Shown here: one piece after another, positions 51,038 to 60,515 of the stretch
Layout of the letters: the number at the start of each line of letters is the position of its first letter
Position numbering within the stretch: position 1 is the first letter of the stretch
From: JADKIH01 sp031385005
GTDB taxonomy: Bacteria; Bacteroidota; Bacteroidia; AKYH767-A; 2013-40CM-41-45
Direction: 5' to 3'
Length of the DNA: 64,000 bases
NCBI GenBank assembly: GCA_031385005.1
Contig: JANNBB010000006.1
Coordinates: forward strand, 310,001-374,000
Notes under the pieces: generated by a model
The model's input: the letters and a program-made list of their open reading frames with translations, nothing else
Database searches by the model: none
Told to the model about the DNA's origin: nothing
Position numbers and translations under genes: made by a program

Positions 51038-53113
51038 GTGAACATCAACGGCAGCGACACATTAAAGCTTTTTGAATTTGATAAAATCTGTGAAAAAATT
51101 GCACATTATTGTCGTACAGCTTCTTCACATAGTAAAGCGGAAAACCTAACACCGTTTGTCAGTCGTGACAATTTAATGATTGCATTAAAGCAGACTGAGG
51201 AATACAGACAAACACTCTCCAATCGCGGTTACTTTCCCGACACTTACTTTGACGATTTCGAAACCGAAGCCGGATTGCTCCAAAAACCCGGATCTGTGCT
51301 GAATGAAATCCAGTTCAGTCTGATTCGTTCTGCCTCTATTTCCGTGAATGCCATTTTAAAGTTTTTGAACGACAGAACAAGTTCTTTCCCTGCCTTATTA
51401 TTGTTAACGAAGGAGGTATTTGTAACCGATGAAATTATTGCAATGATTGATGTAATCATCGATGCACATTCTCAAGTAAAAGACAATGCCTCTGATGAAC
51501 TTCGTGAGATTCGCTCACAACTTTCTTCTAAAAGAAGAGAAGCTGACAGAAAATTTCGCGCCTACATTGCAGACTTTAAGAAAAAAGGATGGTTAAGGGA
51601 AAACGAAGAAAACTTTTATAATAACAGAAGAGTTTTGGCAGTTCCCAGCGAATATAAAAGAGATGTAAGCGGACTCATTCACGGAAAAAGCGAAAGTGGA
51701 AAAACAACCTTTATCGAGCCGGAACCACTTGTCGGACTCAATAACGAAATTGCAGAGCTTGAACAGGATGAGAAAATAGAGGTAAGACGTTTGCTGCGTG
51801 AACTGACTGATCAGTTAAGAGTTCACTCGCGGCTAGTCACCGCTTATCATGTTTTTCTGGTAAACATCGATTTCATTCGTGCTAAAGCAATGTTTGCAAT
51901 CGATATCAATGCTTCTCTTCCGCAAATTAATAAAGACAGTATTGTTTGCCTTTACAATGCCGTCCATCCGTTGCTTTATTTACAAAACAAAGCGCAAGGC
52001 AAAAAAGTCATTCCCCTAAACCTTAATCTGAATAAAGAAAACCGCATATTAATTATTAGTGGTCCCAATGCGGGAGGAAAAAGTATAACGTTAAAAACAG
52101 TGGGACTATTGCAAATTATGCTGCAAAGCGGACTGCTGGTTTCTGCAGAAGAAAAATCACAAATGTGTTTCTTCAATCATTTCCTGGCTGATATCGGCGA
52201 TAGTCAGTCGATCGAGAATGCATTGAGTACATATAGTTCTCGTTTGATCAGCATGAATCTTTTTCTGAAAACTGCAAACAATCGTTCTTTGGTACTCATC
52301 GATGAGTTCGGGACAGGGACAGATCCGGAACTGGGAGGTGCTATTGCCGAAGTCATTCTCGAAGAGATGAATAAGAAAAAAGCTTTTGGAATTTTCACTA
52401 CACATTATACGAACATCAAACTTTTAGCCGATCAGTTGCAGGGAGTTGTCAATGGATCTATGTTATTCGATCCTGAAACGTTGGAACCGAAATATCTTTT
52501 GCTTTCCGGTCAGCCCGGCAGTTCCTATACATTTGAAGTTGCTGAAAAAATCGGACTTCCCTCCTATGTCATCGAACGAGCAAAGAAAAAAGTCCACACA
52601 GAAAAGCTCAAGTTGAATAACATGCTCAGCACGTTGCATGCACAAAAAAACAAGATCGAAGATGAAATACGTGAGCTAAAAATAATGCAGGCGAAAACAG
52701 ATGCTGCCGGTGGACGTTTTTCCGATTTGTCTCAGAAGCTGGAACAGAAAATGGAGAAAGATAAAATTAAGCGTGAAGAACTTGTCAAGCTTGCTGAAAT
52801 GGGAAGAAAATTCAATGCCCTTTCGGAAGAATGGAATAAAGCAAAAGATAAAAAAGAAATCATCAAAAAATTTATCGGTGCCATCACAGCCGAAAAGAAA
52901 AAGCGAGCGGCAGAAAACACTCCGGTAAAAGTTGCGTTACGCAAACAAGCACTCATTGAAAAACTGCGTAAAGAAATTACCGTTGGCTCTACGGTTCGCA
53001 TGCTGAAAGGGAAACAAACCGGAGTAGTTGAAGAAATTAAAAAGGATATCGTTACCGTAAACTATGGAACGATGAAAGCCAAGGTGGCGATTGAAAATCT
53101 TGAATTGGCCTGA
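51038..53113 (+). CDS. MutS2-type ATPase lacking the Smr nuclease domain
   Basis: A MutS2 relative of about 691 residues. It has the core helices (about 1-300), Walker A GPNAGGKS (about 342-349), Walker B LVLIDEFGTGTDPELGGAIAE and a long coiled coil rich in Lys/Glu (about 500-620). A short KOW-like beta domain follows at the end (VGSTVRMLKGKQTGVVEEIK...). MutS2 proteins usually run to about 780-800 residues with a C-terminal Smr nuclease domain, which is absent. Without it, a ribosome-rescue role is as likely as recombination suppression. The frame extends upstream to 50984, but that start is inside hairpin 2, so GTG 51038 (NINGSDTLKLFEF) is preferred. Confidence 0.9.
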   Translation: MNINGSDTLKLFEFDKICEKIAHYCRTASSHSKAENLTPFVSRDNLMIALKQTEEYRQTLSNRGYFPDTYFDDFETEAGLLQKPGSVLNEIQFSLIRSASISVNAILKFLNDRTSSFPALLLLTKEVFVTDEIIAMIDVIIDAHSQVKDNASDELREIRSQLSSKRREADRKFRAYIADFKKKGWLRENEENFYNNRRVLAVPSEYKRDVSGLIHGKSESGKTTFIEPEPLVGLNNEIAELEQDEKIEVRRLLRELTDQLRVHSRLVTAYHVFLVNIDFIRAKAMFAIDINASLPQINKDSIVCLYNAVHPLLYLQNKAQGKKVIPLNLNLNKENRILIISGPNAGGKSITLKTVGLLQIMLQSGLLVSAEEKSQMCFFNHFLADIGDSQSIENALSTYSSRLISMNLFLKTANNRSLVLIDEFGTGTDPELGGAIAEVILEEMNKKKAFGIFTTHYTNIKLLADQLQGVVNGSMLFDPETLEPKYLLLSGQPGSSYTFEVAEKIGLPSYVIERAKKKVHTEKLKLNNMLSTLHAQKNKIEDEIRELKIMQAKTDAAGGRFSDLSQKLEQKMEKDKIKREELVKLAEMGRKFNALSEEWNKAKDKKEIIKKFIGAITAEKKKRAAENTPVKVALRKQALIEKLRKEITVGSTVRMLKGKQTGVVEEIKKDIVTVNYGTMKAKVAIENLELA

Positions 53114-53239
53114 CTTATATTAATTTTCCTAAAAATGTTTATCCCTGATAAATTCATATAAAAGTATGAATTGACAAAACGCTGACCTCTTTTTTGATAT
53201 TATTTAAACGCTTTTCTATTCCATTTTCGATATTCCTAA

Positions 53240-53247
53240 TATATTTG
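53240..53247 (+). promoter_or_regulatory. -7 promoter element of the T9SS cargo gene
   Basis: TATATTTG, an exact -7 match, stands about 62 bases before the ATG at 53310. No TTTG -33 element was found at the right distance. Confidence 0.45.
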
Positions 53248-53309
53248 ATTATATTTATCTATCGTTTAAATATTAAATAAGTCTAAACAGTTTTTCTAAA
53301 TCACTTCCC

Positions 53310-54842
53310 ATGAAAAAAACTACCCCACGTTTAATTTTACTTACAGTATTTTTCCTATTAACCATTTCGTTTGCAAATGGTCAAGACTATAAACTGTTCA
53401 ACTCCGGACAAGTTAATTTCTTTAATTCAGGTTCGGCTTATCAGATTAACCAACAAGCATATTTGAATTCTCTTTCCTTTTCAACAATTAAGGAGGTTCG
53501 TTTCGACTCGATAACAAGTACGTCAGGCGATACACTTTTCTTCCCTTTTCATACATGGCGGGACACTTCTGATATCAACGACACAGTTTATGCTTGTGGA
53601 CTAAAAGATGGTCCGTCCTGGATGGGATATTCCATTCACGAATTAACGAGTGGAACTACATGGCTTTTCAACTTTGATAACGATTCCATTCGCATTGATC
53701 AACTTGCAACTATCGGTCAATCGTGGACGATGATGTCACTGGCAGATGGTGGAAGTATTTCTGCAACAGTTGACAGTCTCTTTATAACATCAGTTGCCGG
53801 AATTACTGATTCGGTGAAACAAATTAAACTCACTGCACTTGACAGCGTTGGTGGAATAAATTCATTTCATATTCTCCATCAAAAAACTATTTGGATCAGC
53901 AAGTCCAATGGATTATTCCGCTCACTTTCTTTCCGGGATCTTCCTGAGTATGCTTTATTAAATCGCATAGAACCCATTACCATGGCTACATTTGGCGATA
54001 TCTACAATTTCGATATCGGCGATGAATTTGAATATTATAATTTCTGCAGCGATGCTTTTGGTCATTTCACTCCTCCCGGTTACACCTATTATAAAATAAT
54101 TTCAAAATGGAATAACCTCACAATGGATTCTGTATTTTATGAAAGAGAAGTACGTACAAAAACCTTCCAACCAAATCCAACACCACCACCTTTATATAAT
54201 GAAGTATTTACCTACACTACAGATACCATTTCCTATACAAATCTGAATACTCCATTATATACTGAAGTTCCTGAACAAAATACAATTCAACACTTAATTC
54301 CATACGATTATTTTGGTGTTTACACTTTGAATTTGGACACTGCACAATTTTTTGGCAGGCCGGTGTATGGAGAAGTTGGTGGATTTTATGAGGTAATTGA
54401 TTCATGTATTCAATTCAATAATTTCGAACCAATCTTTTACATTACACAAGTTGCACCCGGACTTGGAATAACACTAAATTCATCCGACTTTCGATCTATA
54501 GGCAACGATTTATGCGAATCCAGTTTGATCTGGTATCATAAAGGAAGCGAGATTTTCGGGAATTATGTTTCTGTAATTACAGGAATAGAAAATCCGATTA
54601 ATCAAAACGCTGTTGTCATATATCCAAATCCTTCTCGAAACCAATGTTCATTGATGTTAGATCCAAAATCCTACAATTCAATTGAACTGTTTTCCGCTAA
54701 AGGAGAAAAACTAAAAGTCTGGAATAAACCCGGAACAATTACAGTAGTTGACTTGAGCGAGTTTTCAGCAGGTGCTTATTTCTTCAGCATAAAAGGACCT
54801 GCGGGAATACTCGTGAAAAAAATAATTAAACTTCAGGATTGA
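53310..54842 (+). CDS. T9SS type A cargo protein
   Basis: A 510-residue exported protein with a signal peptide ending near FANGQ (about 25). The middle is beta-rich (repeated DSITSTSGDTLFFPF, FDIGDEFEYYNFC) without an enzyme motif that I recognise. The C-terminal 75 residues (VVIYPNPSRNQCSLML... SAGAYFFSIKGPAGILVKKIIKL) are a type A sorting domain. It is converging with moxR and ends 5 bases before that gene's stop. Confidence 0.85.
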   Translation: MKKTTPRLILLTVFFLLTISFANGQDYKLFNSGQVNFFNSGSAYQINQQAYLNSLSFSTIKEVRFDSITSTSGDTLFFPFHTWRDTSDINDTVYACGLKDGPSWMGYSIHELTSGTTWLFNFDNDSIRIDQLATIGQSWTMMSLADGGSISATVDSLFITSVAGITDSVKQIKLTALDSVGGINSFHILHQKTIWISKSNGLFRSLSFRDLPEYALLNRIEPITMATFGDIYNFDIGDEFEYYNFCSDAFGHFTPPGYTYYKIISKWNNLTMDSVFYEREVRTKTFQPNPTPPPLYNEVFTYTTDTISYTNLNTPLYTEVPEQNTIQHLIPYDYFGVYTLNLDTAQFFGRPVYGEVGGFYEVIDSCIQFNNFEPIFYITQVAPGLGITLNSSDFRSIGNDLCESSLIWYHKGSEIFGNYVSVITGIENPINQNAVVIYPNPSRNQCSLMLDPKSYNSIELFSAKGEKLKVWNKPGTITVVDLSEFSAGAYFFSIKGPAGILVKKIIKLQD

Positions 54843-54847
54843 TAAAA

Positions 54848-55828
54848 TTACGAAGCTGCATTTAGCAACAGGTCAATAATTTTCTCTGTAGAAATACCAT
54901 CGGCTTCTGCACGATAGTTTCTGACGATACGGTGGCGTAAAATTGGTAAGGCAACTGCTTTTACGTCTTCGATATCCGGAGAGTATTTTCCATTCAATGC
55001 TGCATGGCACTTAGCGCCTATTACCAGGTATTGTGAGGCACGTGGCCCTGCTCCCCAGGACAAGTAAGAATTCACCTCTTTCGTCGCTGCAGGCGTGTTC
55101 GGTCGAGTTTTAGCAGCAAGAGAAACGGCATATTGCAATACGTTATCAGGAATAGGGATTCTGCGGACAAGTCCCTGAAAGAAAAGTATTTCTTCGGCGC
55201 TGACAACTTTTTCGAGTTGTGGCAGATAGTCTGATGTGGTATTTTTTACTACCTGTACTTCCTGATCAAATTCCGGATAAGTAAGCAACACATTAAACAT
55301 AAAACGATCTAACTGTGCTTCCGGCAAAGGATAGGTTCCCTCCTGCTCGATTGGATTCTGTGTTGCTAAAACGAAGAAAGGCAAATCCAGTTTATAACGC
55401 TTTCCTGCTGCAGTTACAGCATATTCCTGCATCGATTCAAGCAAAGCACTCTGCGTTTTGGGAGGCGTACGGTTGATCTCATCAGCTAAAATTATATTCG
55501 CAAATAATGGCCCTTTGATGAAACGAAACTGACGGCTCTCATCGAGAATTTCCGTGCCGATAATATCTGAAGGCATTAAATCGGGTGTAAACTGAATACG
55601 GTTATAAGTTAATCCCAGTGATTGCGCAATCGTATTTACCAGTAGCGTTTTGGCAAGTCCGGGCACACCCACTAACAAACAATGTCCACGACTAAAAATA
55701 GAAATCAGTACATCACGCACGACTTCATCTTGTCCGATGATAACCTTTCCGATCTCGGAACGAAGTTTTTTATATTTGGTAACGAAATCTTTTACTGCTT
55801 CTACATCCGAAGGATATTGAGTTGTCAT
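54848..55828 (-). CDS. MoxR-family AAA+ ATPase
   Basis: A 326-residue ATPase of the MoxR group, which acts as a chaperone maturing partner proteins, often with VWA-domain proteins. Walker A GVPGLAKT (54-61), Walker B ILADEINRTPPKTQSALLESMQE, sensor 1 LATQNPIEQEGTYPLPEAQLDRF. No VWA gene follows in the window, since the next gene downstream is on the other strand. It is the last gene of a chaperone cluster with surA. Confidence 0.95.
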   Translation of the reverse strand: MTTQYPSDVEAVKDFVTKYKKLRSEIGKVIIGQDEVVRDVLISIFSRGHCLLVGVPGLAKTLLVNTIAQSLGLTYNRIQFTPDLMPSDIIGTEILDESRQFRFIKGPLFANIILADEINRTPPKTQSALLESMQEYAVTAAGKRYKLDLPFFVLATQNPIEQEGTYPLPEAQLDRFMFNVLLTYPEFDQEVQVVKNTTSDYLPQLEKVVSAEEILFFQGLVRRIPIPDNVLQYAVSLAAKTRPNTPAATKEVNSYLSWGAGPRASQYLVIGAKCHAALNGKYSPDIEDVKAVALPILRHRIVRNYRAEADGISTEKIIDLLLNAAS

Positions 55829-55934
55829 AACTGAAGTTTGTTGTTATTAAATAAAACTAATTCCTTAAAAAAATTATCAATTGCTTTTTATCAGATCCGG
55901 AAATACATGTGATTGTTCCGCACAAAGAAATGCA

Positions 55935-57290
55935 TCAATTTGCTCCTTTTTCCCAATGCTTTAATTCTTCACAATTTCCAAATTCCGGATTGATATTAAT
56001 ATATGTTGAACGTTTCTTTTTATTGATCCATTCGCTTAAAGCCTTGTTTTGTTTTTCACTTAATGCCACTTCCTGGATCTTTTGATAATCGTCTTTCAGG
56101 TTGGCCCTATGGGGTTTGGAACGCGATTTTACCATTACGATGTGATAGGCATTCTTGCCTTCTGTAGTAGCGGTAATAATGGGTGAAGAAACAGTATTCA
56201 AAGCCATGCTGTCGACTTGGAAAAACAACATCCGGTCGATTTTATCAGGAGATAGTCTGGTTGTATTGGTCTCAGCATTTAACATCAATCCACCATTATT
56301 TTTTGTGTCTTCATCGTCGGAGAATTTTTCGGCGGCCTGTTCGAAGGTAATTGTGCCTAATGTTATTTGGTTTCGAAGGCTATCTAAAAGTCCATAACAC
56401 TTGGACAGACTTTCTTCGTTTAATTTGGGTTGAAGTAAAATATGGCGAACGTTTATTTGCTCTCCTCTTCTTTCTATCAGTTGAAGAATATGAAAACCAT
56501 ATTTCGTTTCGATGATCGGTGAAATATCTCCGGGTTTTAGGTTGAAGGCAGCTGTTTCAAATTCAGGAACCATGGCCCCTCTTTCGAAAAATCCCAATTC
56601 ACCTCCACGCTTCGCAGATGTTGGATCCTGAGAATAAAGAGCCGCATAAACGGCAAAATCAGATTCGCCTTTTACAATTTTATCTCTGTATTCTTCTAAC
56701 TGCTTTCTTAATTCCATTTTCTCTTCATAAGAGACAACCGGTTTACGAACGATGTGGGCAATTTCCAATTCAGCATCGATATAAGGAACACTGTCGGGGT
56801 TAATTCCTTCAAAAAAGATTCTTACATCACTAGGAGTTGCCGTAATATCTTTCGTGATTTTACTTTGCATTGTTTGAACCAGAAGTTGTTCTTTGATGAC
56901 ATCTCTGAAATCAGCTTTTAATTCACGAATGGTGGTTTTAAAATACTCTTCCAGTTTTTGCTCAGAACCTATCTGTCGAATATAAAAACGCATTCGGCGG
57001 TCGAGCTCCGATTCAACCTGACTTTCCGAAACGGTGACGCTGTCGATTTCGGCCTGATTTATCATAAGTTTTTGCAACAATAGCTGATCCATTATCTGGC
57101 AACGTGACTCATCACCTTCCGCTCCACCTTGAGCTATAAATTGAATATGTTGTTTTTCTATATCTGATTTGAGAATTATTTTAGCACCAACTACTGCGAC
57201 AACCTGATCGACAATTTTCTGTGCCTGTGTATTCGAAAAAATCAGAGTTAAAACCACTAATAAAGTGGCAAAAAAGGGCTTCTTAATCAA
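55935..57290 (-). CDS. SurA-like periplasmic peptidyl-prolyl isomerase
   Basis: About 451 residues. Signal peptide (to QAQ), SurA N-terminal helices (VDQVVAVVGAKIILKSDIEKQ), and two parvulin domains, each ending in a GFHILQL-type strand (GELGFFERGAMVPEFETAAF; NVRHILLQPKLNEE). The protein escorts outer-membrane proteins through the periplasm. The longest frame starts at 57317, but that TTG lies in the -7 element (57315-57322), upstream of the likely RNA start. I therefore use the TTG at 57290. Confidence 0.88.
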   Translation of the reverse strand: MIKKPFFATLLVVLTLIFSNTQAQKIVDQVVAVVGAKIILKSDIEKQHIQFIAQGGAEGDESRCQIMDQLLLQKLMINQAEIDSVTVSESQVESELDRRMRFYIRQIGSEQKLEEYFKTTIRELKADFRDVIKEQLLVQTMQSKITKDITATPSDVRIFFEGINPDSVPYIDAELEIAHIVRKPVVSYEEKMELRKQLEEYRDKIVKGESDFAVYAALYSQDPTSAKRGGELGFFERGAMVPEFETAAFNLKPGDISPIIETKYGFHILQLIERRGEQINVRHILLQPKLNEESLSKCYGLLDSLRNQITLGTITFEQAAEKFSDDEDTKNNGGLMLNAETNTTRLSPDKIDRMLFFQVDSMALNTVSSPIITATTEGKNAYHIVMVKSRSKPHRANLKDDYQKIQEVALSEKQNKALSEWINKKKRSTYININPEFGNCEELKHWEKGAN

Positions 57291-57314
57291 TTTCTTATTT
57301 TTTTGATGATTCTG

Positions 57315-57322
57315 CAAATTTA
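57315..57322 (-). promoter_or_regulatory. -7 promoter element of the surA-like gene
   Basis: On the minus strand, TAAATTTG, matching TAnnTTTG. The RNA would start near 57308. The same 8-mer occurs before the PpiC gene at 60284. Confidence 0.5.
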
Positions 57323-57368
57323 CAAGTTTAAATGAGTCTGCACAGGATTAACGATTCTTTAACAGGAA

Positions 57369-58229
57369 TTAATAAATCTTTATATCTCCGCTTTTCTGAG
57401 CTTCCAAATAGGTGTTTTTCTCCATTTCATCGATTAACCGCAACTTTCTCTCATTCATTATCATGGATAAAATGTTCTTTCTCTCAAAACTTAGTGGCGA
57501 TAAACTATTTTTAATCATAAACCCGAATATTTTCACCAGATAAATATTCGTTGAATCTTCAATTTCGACATTTCTGTTGTTTTGTAAAAACTGCTCTTTA
57601 TCGTAGGTCTTAATCGGAATCTCCTTGAGCAAGTCATCAAACAACAACCAGGTATTCTCATCAAGAAAATAGTTGATCGCATATTGATGACAATATTCCT
57701 TCAACGCATCCTGATCCTTTTTATTCGTGCTTTTATACCATTGTTTTACCAGATCCAGTTTAGGTGACTTCTTATTTAACTTCAGGTAAATTACTTTAAT
57801 AATGTTGTCTTTCAGTTCAAAATTCTGTGGATGTCTTTTATAAAACTCTACGATTTGCTCTTCACTGACAACCGTGTCGAGTTTCTGTCGGATTAATTCT
57901 GTCTCATAGGCATAAACAATGAGTGAGTTTCTATACTCTTCCAGTTTTTTTTCTACATCTTTCTTTTCATCATCCAGATTTTTCTCTGCCTTATTCAGAA
58001 CCACTTTTTGTCTGATCCAGTTTTCGATAAAATTCCTCACCAATGCAATACTATCGTCTTTGGATGATCCGGGAGGAGCAACACCCACAATATCTTCAGC
58101 ATATAAATTGTAGCTGTATGCTTGCGCTACTAATTCCTTATTCTCCATATCCTCTTTGCGAAAGAATTTACAGGAAACCCAAACACTAAAAAAAAATATA
58201 AAAATTACATGTTCAGATTTGAATCGCAT
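57369..58229 (-). CDS. Probable periplasmic lipoprotein of the foldase cluster
   Basis: About 286 residues from MRFKSEHVIFIFFFSVWVSC, whose Cys could be the lipid-modified residue. The rest is helical and charged with a SurA-N-like layout (NFIENWIRQKVVLNKAEKNLDDEKKDVEKKLEEY) followed by ELIRQKLDTVVSEEQIVEFYKRHPQNFELKDN, a block seen in parvulin-type foldases. No complete PPIase domain was found. The frame could start at 58265, but a hairpin covers that part, so the ATG at 58229 is preferred. It lies between two PPIase genes, so it is likely a partner chaperone. Confidence 0.78.
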   Translation of the reverse strand: MRFKSEHVIFIFFFSVWVSCKFFRKEDMENKELVAQAYSYNLYAEDIVGVAPPGSSKDDSIALVRNFIENWIRQKVVLNKAEKNLDDEKKDVEKKLEEYRNSLIVYAYETELIRQKLDTVVSEEQIVEFYKRHPQNFELKDNIIKVIYLKLNKKSPKLDLVKQWYKSTNKKDQDALKEYCHQYAINYFLDENTWLLFDDLLKEIPIKTYDKEQFLQNNRNVEIEDSTNIYLVKIFGFMIKNSLSPLSFERKNILSMIMNERKLRLIDEMEKNTYLEAQKSGDIKIY

Positions 58230-58251
58230 TAAAAAACTGTTAAAAATGAAT

Positions 58252-58279
58252 ATGGCGTTTACCATTCAGTAAACGCCAT
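58252..58279 (-). terminator. Hairpin between the PpiC gene and the next gene of the cluster
   Basis: ATGGCGTTTAC (58252-58262) pairs perfectly with GTAAACGCCAT (58269-58279) around a 6-base loop. On the minus strand it follows the PpiC stop and is followed by ATTCATTTTTAAC, a poor T run, so it may act as a partial terminator or an RNA stabiliser. Confidence 0.6.
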
Positions 58280-58300
58280 TTCAAATTCTTTTGTAAAAGA

Positions 58301-60253
58301 TTATTTACTAACCAATGAATCAACAATTTCCTGATTCACTTTATAAGTATATTTTGAACGCAATGAACTGATCCACTCTTTCTCCAATAAATTCTGGTAA
58401 TCTGCGGTAATCAATCCTTTTGCATCGTCTAATGATTTAGGTCCGGCAGGAAGTACTTTTTTAATATTCACAAAAAACACCTGATTTTCCTTTTTCATAT
58501 CGGCAGACATACCCGGTTTCCATTGTACCATATCGACCATTTCGTTTTCACCTTTGGCAAATTTTCCGGATTTAACCTGAAGATTTAACTGGGAACTTTT
58601 ATTGATACGTGCCATTAAGGTATCATCATCATCCACCGTCTTCATCAGTTTTCTAACCTCTTTAGCAATGGCAGCATCAGCACAAGTATAAATTACAGCA
58701 TCTACTCTGTCAGGCCACATGTAATTCATTTTATTTTTTTGATAAAACTGCTGCAATCCTGTTGTGTCCTTCACCGCTTTTGACCACACTTTCTGATCCG
58801 TTAATTCGAATAATAAAATTCCGTCTCTGTATTCCTGCATCAGGTTGCGAAAATCAGGATACAAAGAATCGAGTTTGGTCTCTTCATATGCAATCGCATT
58901 TTCTTTAACAAATTCAGCATATAGATTATTTGCCATGGCTTTAGGCGCCATATTCATTTCATGTTTTGCCTGGTGATCGACTAAATAATTTGCAAAATCC
59001 TGTTGAGAAAACGACTTCGTACCCAATGTAAATAAATTTCCGTTCAATTTTGATGCTCGATCTGCCGTCCATTTTCCTTGCGATAAAGTTGAATCGATTG
59101 TCAACATAAACTCATCTTTCGCTTTTGCATTTTCCTTGAAATTGTATTTCGTTTTAATACGGGCAATCATGGATGATTTACTTAATTCCGAACGAGAGTC
59201 TTTTTGAATTTTTTGCTTCAAATCTGCTTGTACCTGCTCATAGGTGCCTATTCCTTTTTTCTCGATTAGCTTAATTATATGCCAGCCATAAGAGGATTTA
59301 ACAGGTTCAGAAATATCGCCGGTATTCTTTAAGGCAAATGCTGCCTGTTCAAATTCCGCAACCATACGACCTGTTCCGAAAGCAGGAAGCATACCTCCGT
59401 TTTTAGCGGAACTCTGATCTTCCGAATACTGGCGAGCCAGATCTTCAAATTTATCTCCTGCAATTAATTTAGCATGTATTTCCTTTATCTTCTGTACGGC
59501 TTTGATGGAATCTTCCATGTTTATATTCACACCGGCTTTCACCATTATGTGAGCAACCTTAATTTCACCTTGTGCAGCACGAAAATCAGTCTTTTTTATG
59601 ATGTGATATCCAAAACGAGTTCGTATTGGCATAGATACTTCGTCTTTCTTCAATGTAAAAGCCGCACTTTCAAAAGGGTAAACCATTTGCATGGCTGTAA
59701 AGTATCCTAAGTCACCACCATTTTCTTTCGCTGATGGATCGTCAGAGTTTTTTCGAGCTGATGTAGCGAAGTCTGCACCCTTAATTAATTCATTACGGAT
59801 TTTTATTGCTTTGTTATAGGCCTCAATAGTATCCTTCGGCAAAGCATTTTGATCGCACTTGATTAAAATATGTGAAGCACGAACATCAGACTTCATTCTC
59901 TCATATGCTTCACGTAATAAATTTTCTCCTACTTCTTTATCGACCAGATAAGGTTGTGAAAGCTGTTTTCTGTATCCGCCTAATTCTTCTTTGAAAGATT
60001 TAACTGTATCCATACCCAATTCAAGGGCTTCTTTTACTTTTAATTTGTAATTGATATAAAGCTGCAAGTAGTCTTCAACTGCTTTTTTATCATAAGTGCT
60101 GTCTTTCGAATTGTTCTTTTTGAAAACACGTTCGAACTCACTCTTTGAAATTTCTTCTCCGGCTATCGTCAAGATGATAGGATCTTTTTTCTGTTGTGCC
60201 TGAATCATTAAAAAACTTACCATGAACGTGGCAAGAAGGAAACATTTTTTCAT
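58301..60253 (-). CDS. Periplasmic peptidyl-prolyl isomerase with two parvulin domains (PpiC/SurA type)
   Basis: About 650 residues from MKKCFLLATFMVSFLMIQAQ (signal peptide). N-terminal SurA-like helices (about 25-115) are followed by two parvulin domains (about 122-222, VRASHILIKC ... RFGYHIIKK; and about 230-335, IKVAHIMVKA ... SYGWHIIKL). The C-terminal part (about 340-650) is helical. The longest frame starts at 60286 with a TTG inside the -7 element; the ATG at 60253 is the true start. It is the first gene of the cluster of periplasmic foldases. Confidence 0.9.
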   Translation of the reverse strand: MKKCFLLATFMVSFLMIQAQQKKDPIILTIAGEEISKSEFERVFKKNNSKDSTYDKKAVEDYLQLYINYKLKVKEALELGMDTVKSFKEELGGYRKQLSQPYLVDKEVGENLLREAYERMKSDVRASHILIKCDQNALPKDTIEAYNKAIKIRNELIKGADFATSARKNSDDPSAKENGGDLGYFTAMQMVYPFESAAFTLKKDEVSMPIRTRFGYHIIKKTDFRAAQGEIKVAHIMVKAGVNINMEDSIKAVQKIKEIHAKLIAGDKFEDLARQYSEDQSSAKNGGMLPAFGTGRMVAEFEQAAFALKNTGDISEPVKSSYGWHIIKLIEKKGIGTYEQVQADLKQKIQKDSRSELSKSSMIARIKTKYNFKENAKAKDEFMLTIDSTLSQGKWTADRASKLNGNLFTLGTKSFSQQDFANYLVDHQAKHEMNMAPKAMANNLYAEFVKENAIAYEETKLDSLYPDFRNLMQEYRDGILLFELTDQKVWSKAVKDTTGLQQFYQKNKMNYMWPDRVDAVIYTCADAAIAKEVRKLMKTVDDDDTLMARINKSSQLNLQVKSGKFAKGENEMVDMVQWKPGMSADMKKENQVFFVNIKKVLPAGPKSLDDAKGLITADYQNLLEKEWISSLRSKYTYKVNQEIVDSLVSK

Positions 60254-60283
60254 TTTATCTTTTTTAAAATCGTTAAGGGGACG

Positions 60284-60313
60284 CAAATTTAATAAACCAG
60301 CCGTTGTATCAAA
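60284..60313 (-). promoter_or_regulatory. Promoter of the PpiC gene
   Basis: On the minus strand TTTG (60310-60313) and TAAATTTG (60284-60291), 18 bases apart, match the Bacteroidota promoter fully. It settles the start codon of the downstream gene. Confidence 0.75.
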
Positions 60314-60515
60314 ATGAGAATACGATGAATTATAATAATTCTTTTTAGCTTAGTGGCTGAAAATTAAGTATTTGTAATAGTCGGCTAAATCTAAGTTTCT
60401 TCATTAGTCTGCATGAAGCCCGTATAAACTAAAAGCAAACGGCTGCGGATATGAAGAATCCATTTTAAAAATCAGTATTAAATTTAAAAAATTTTAAATA
60501 TTAATAAAGAAATAT

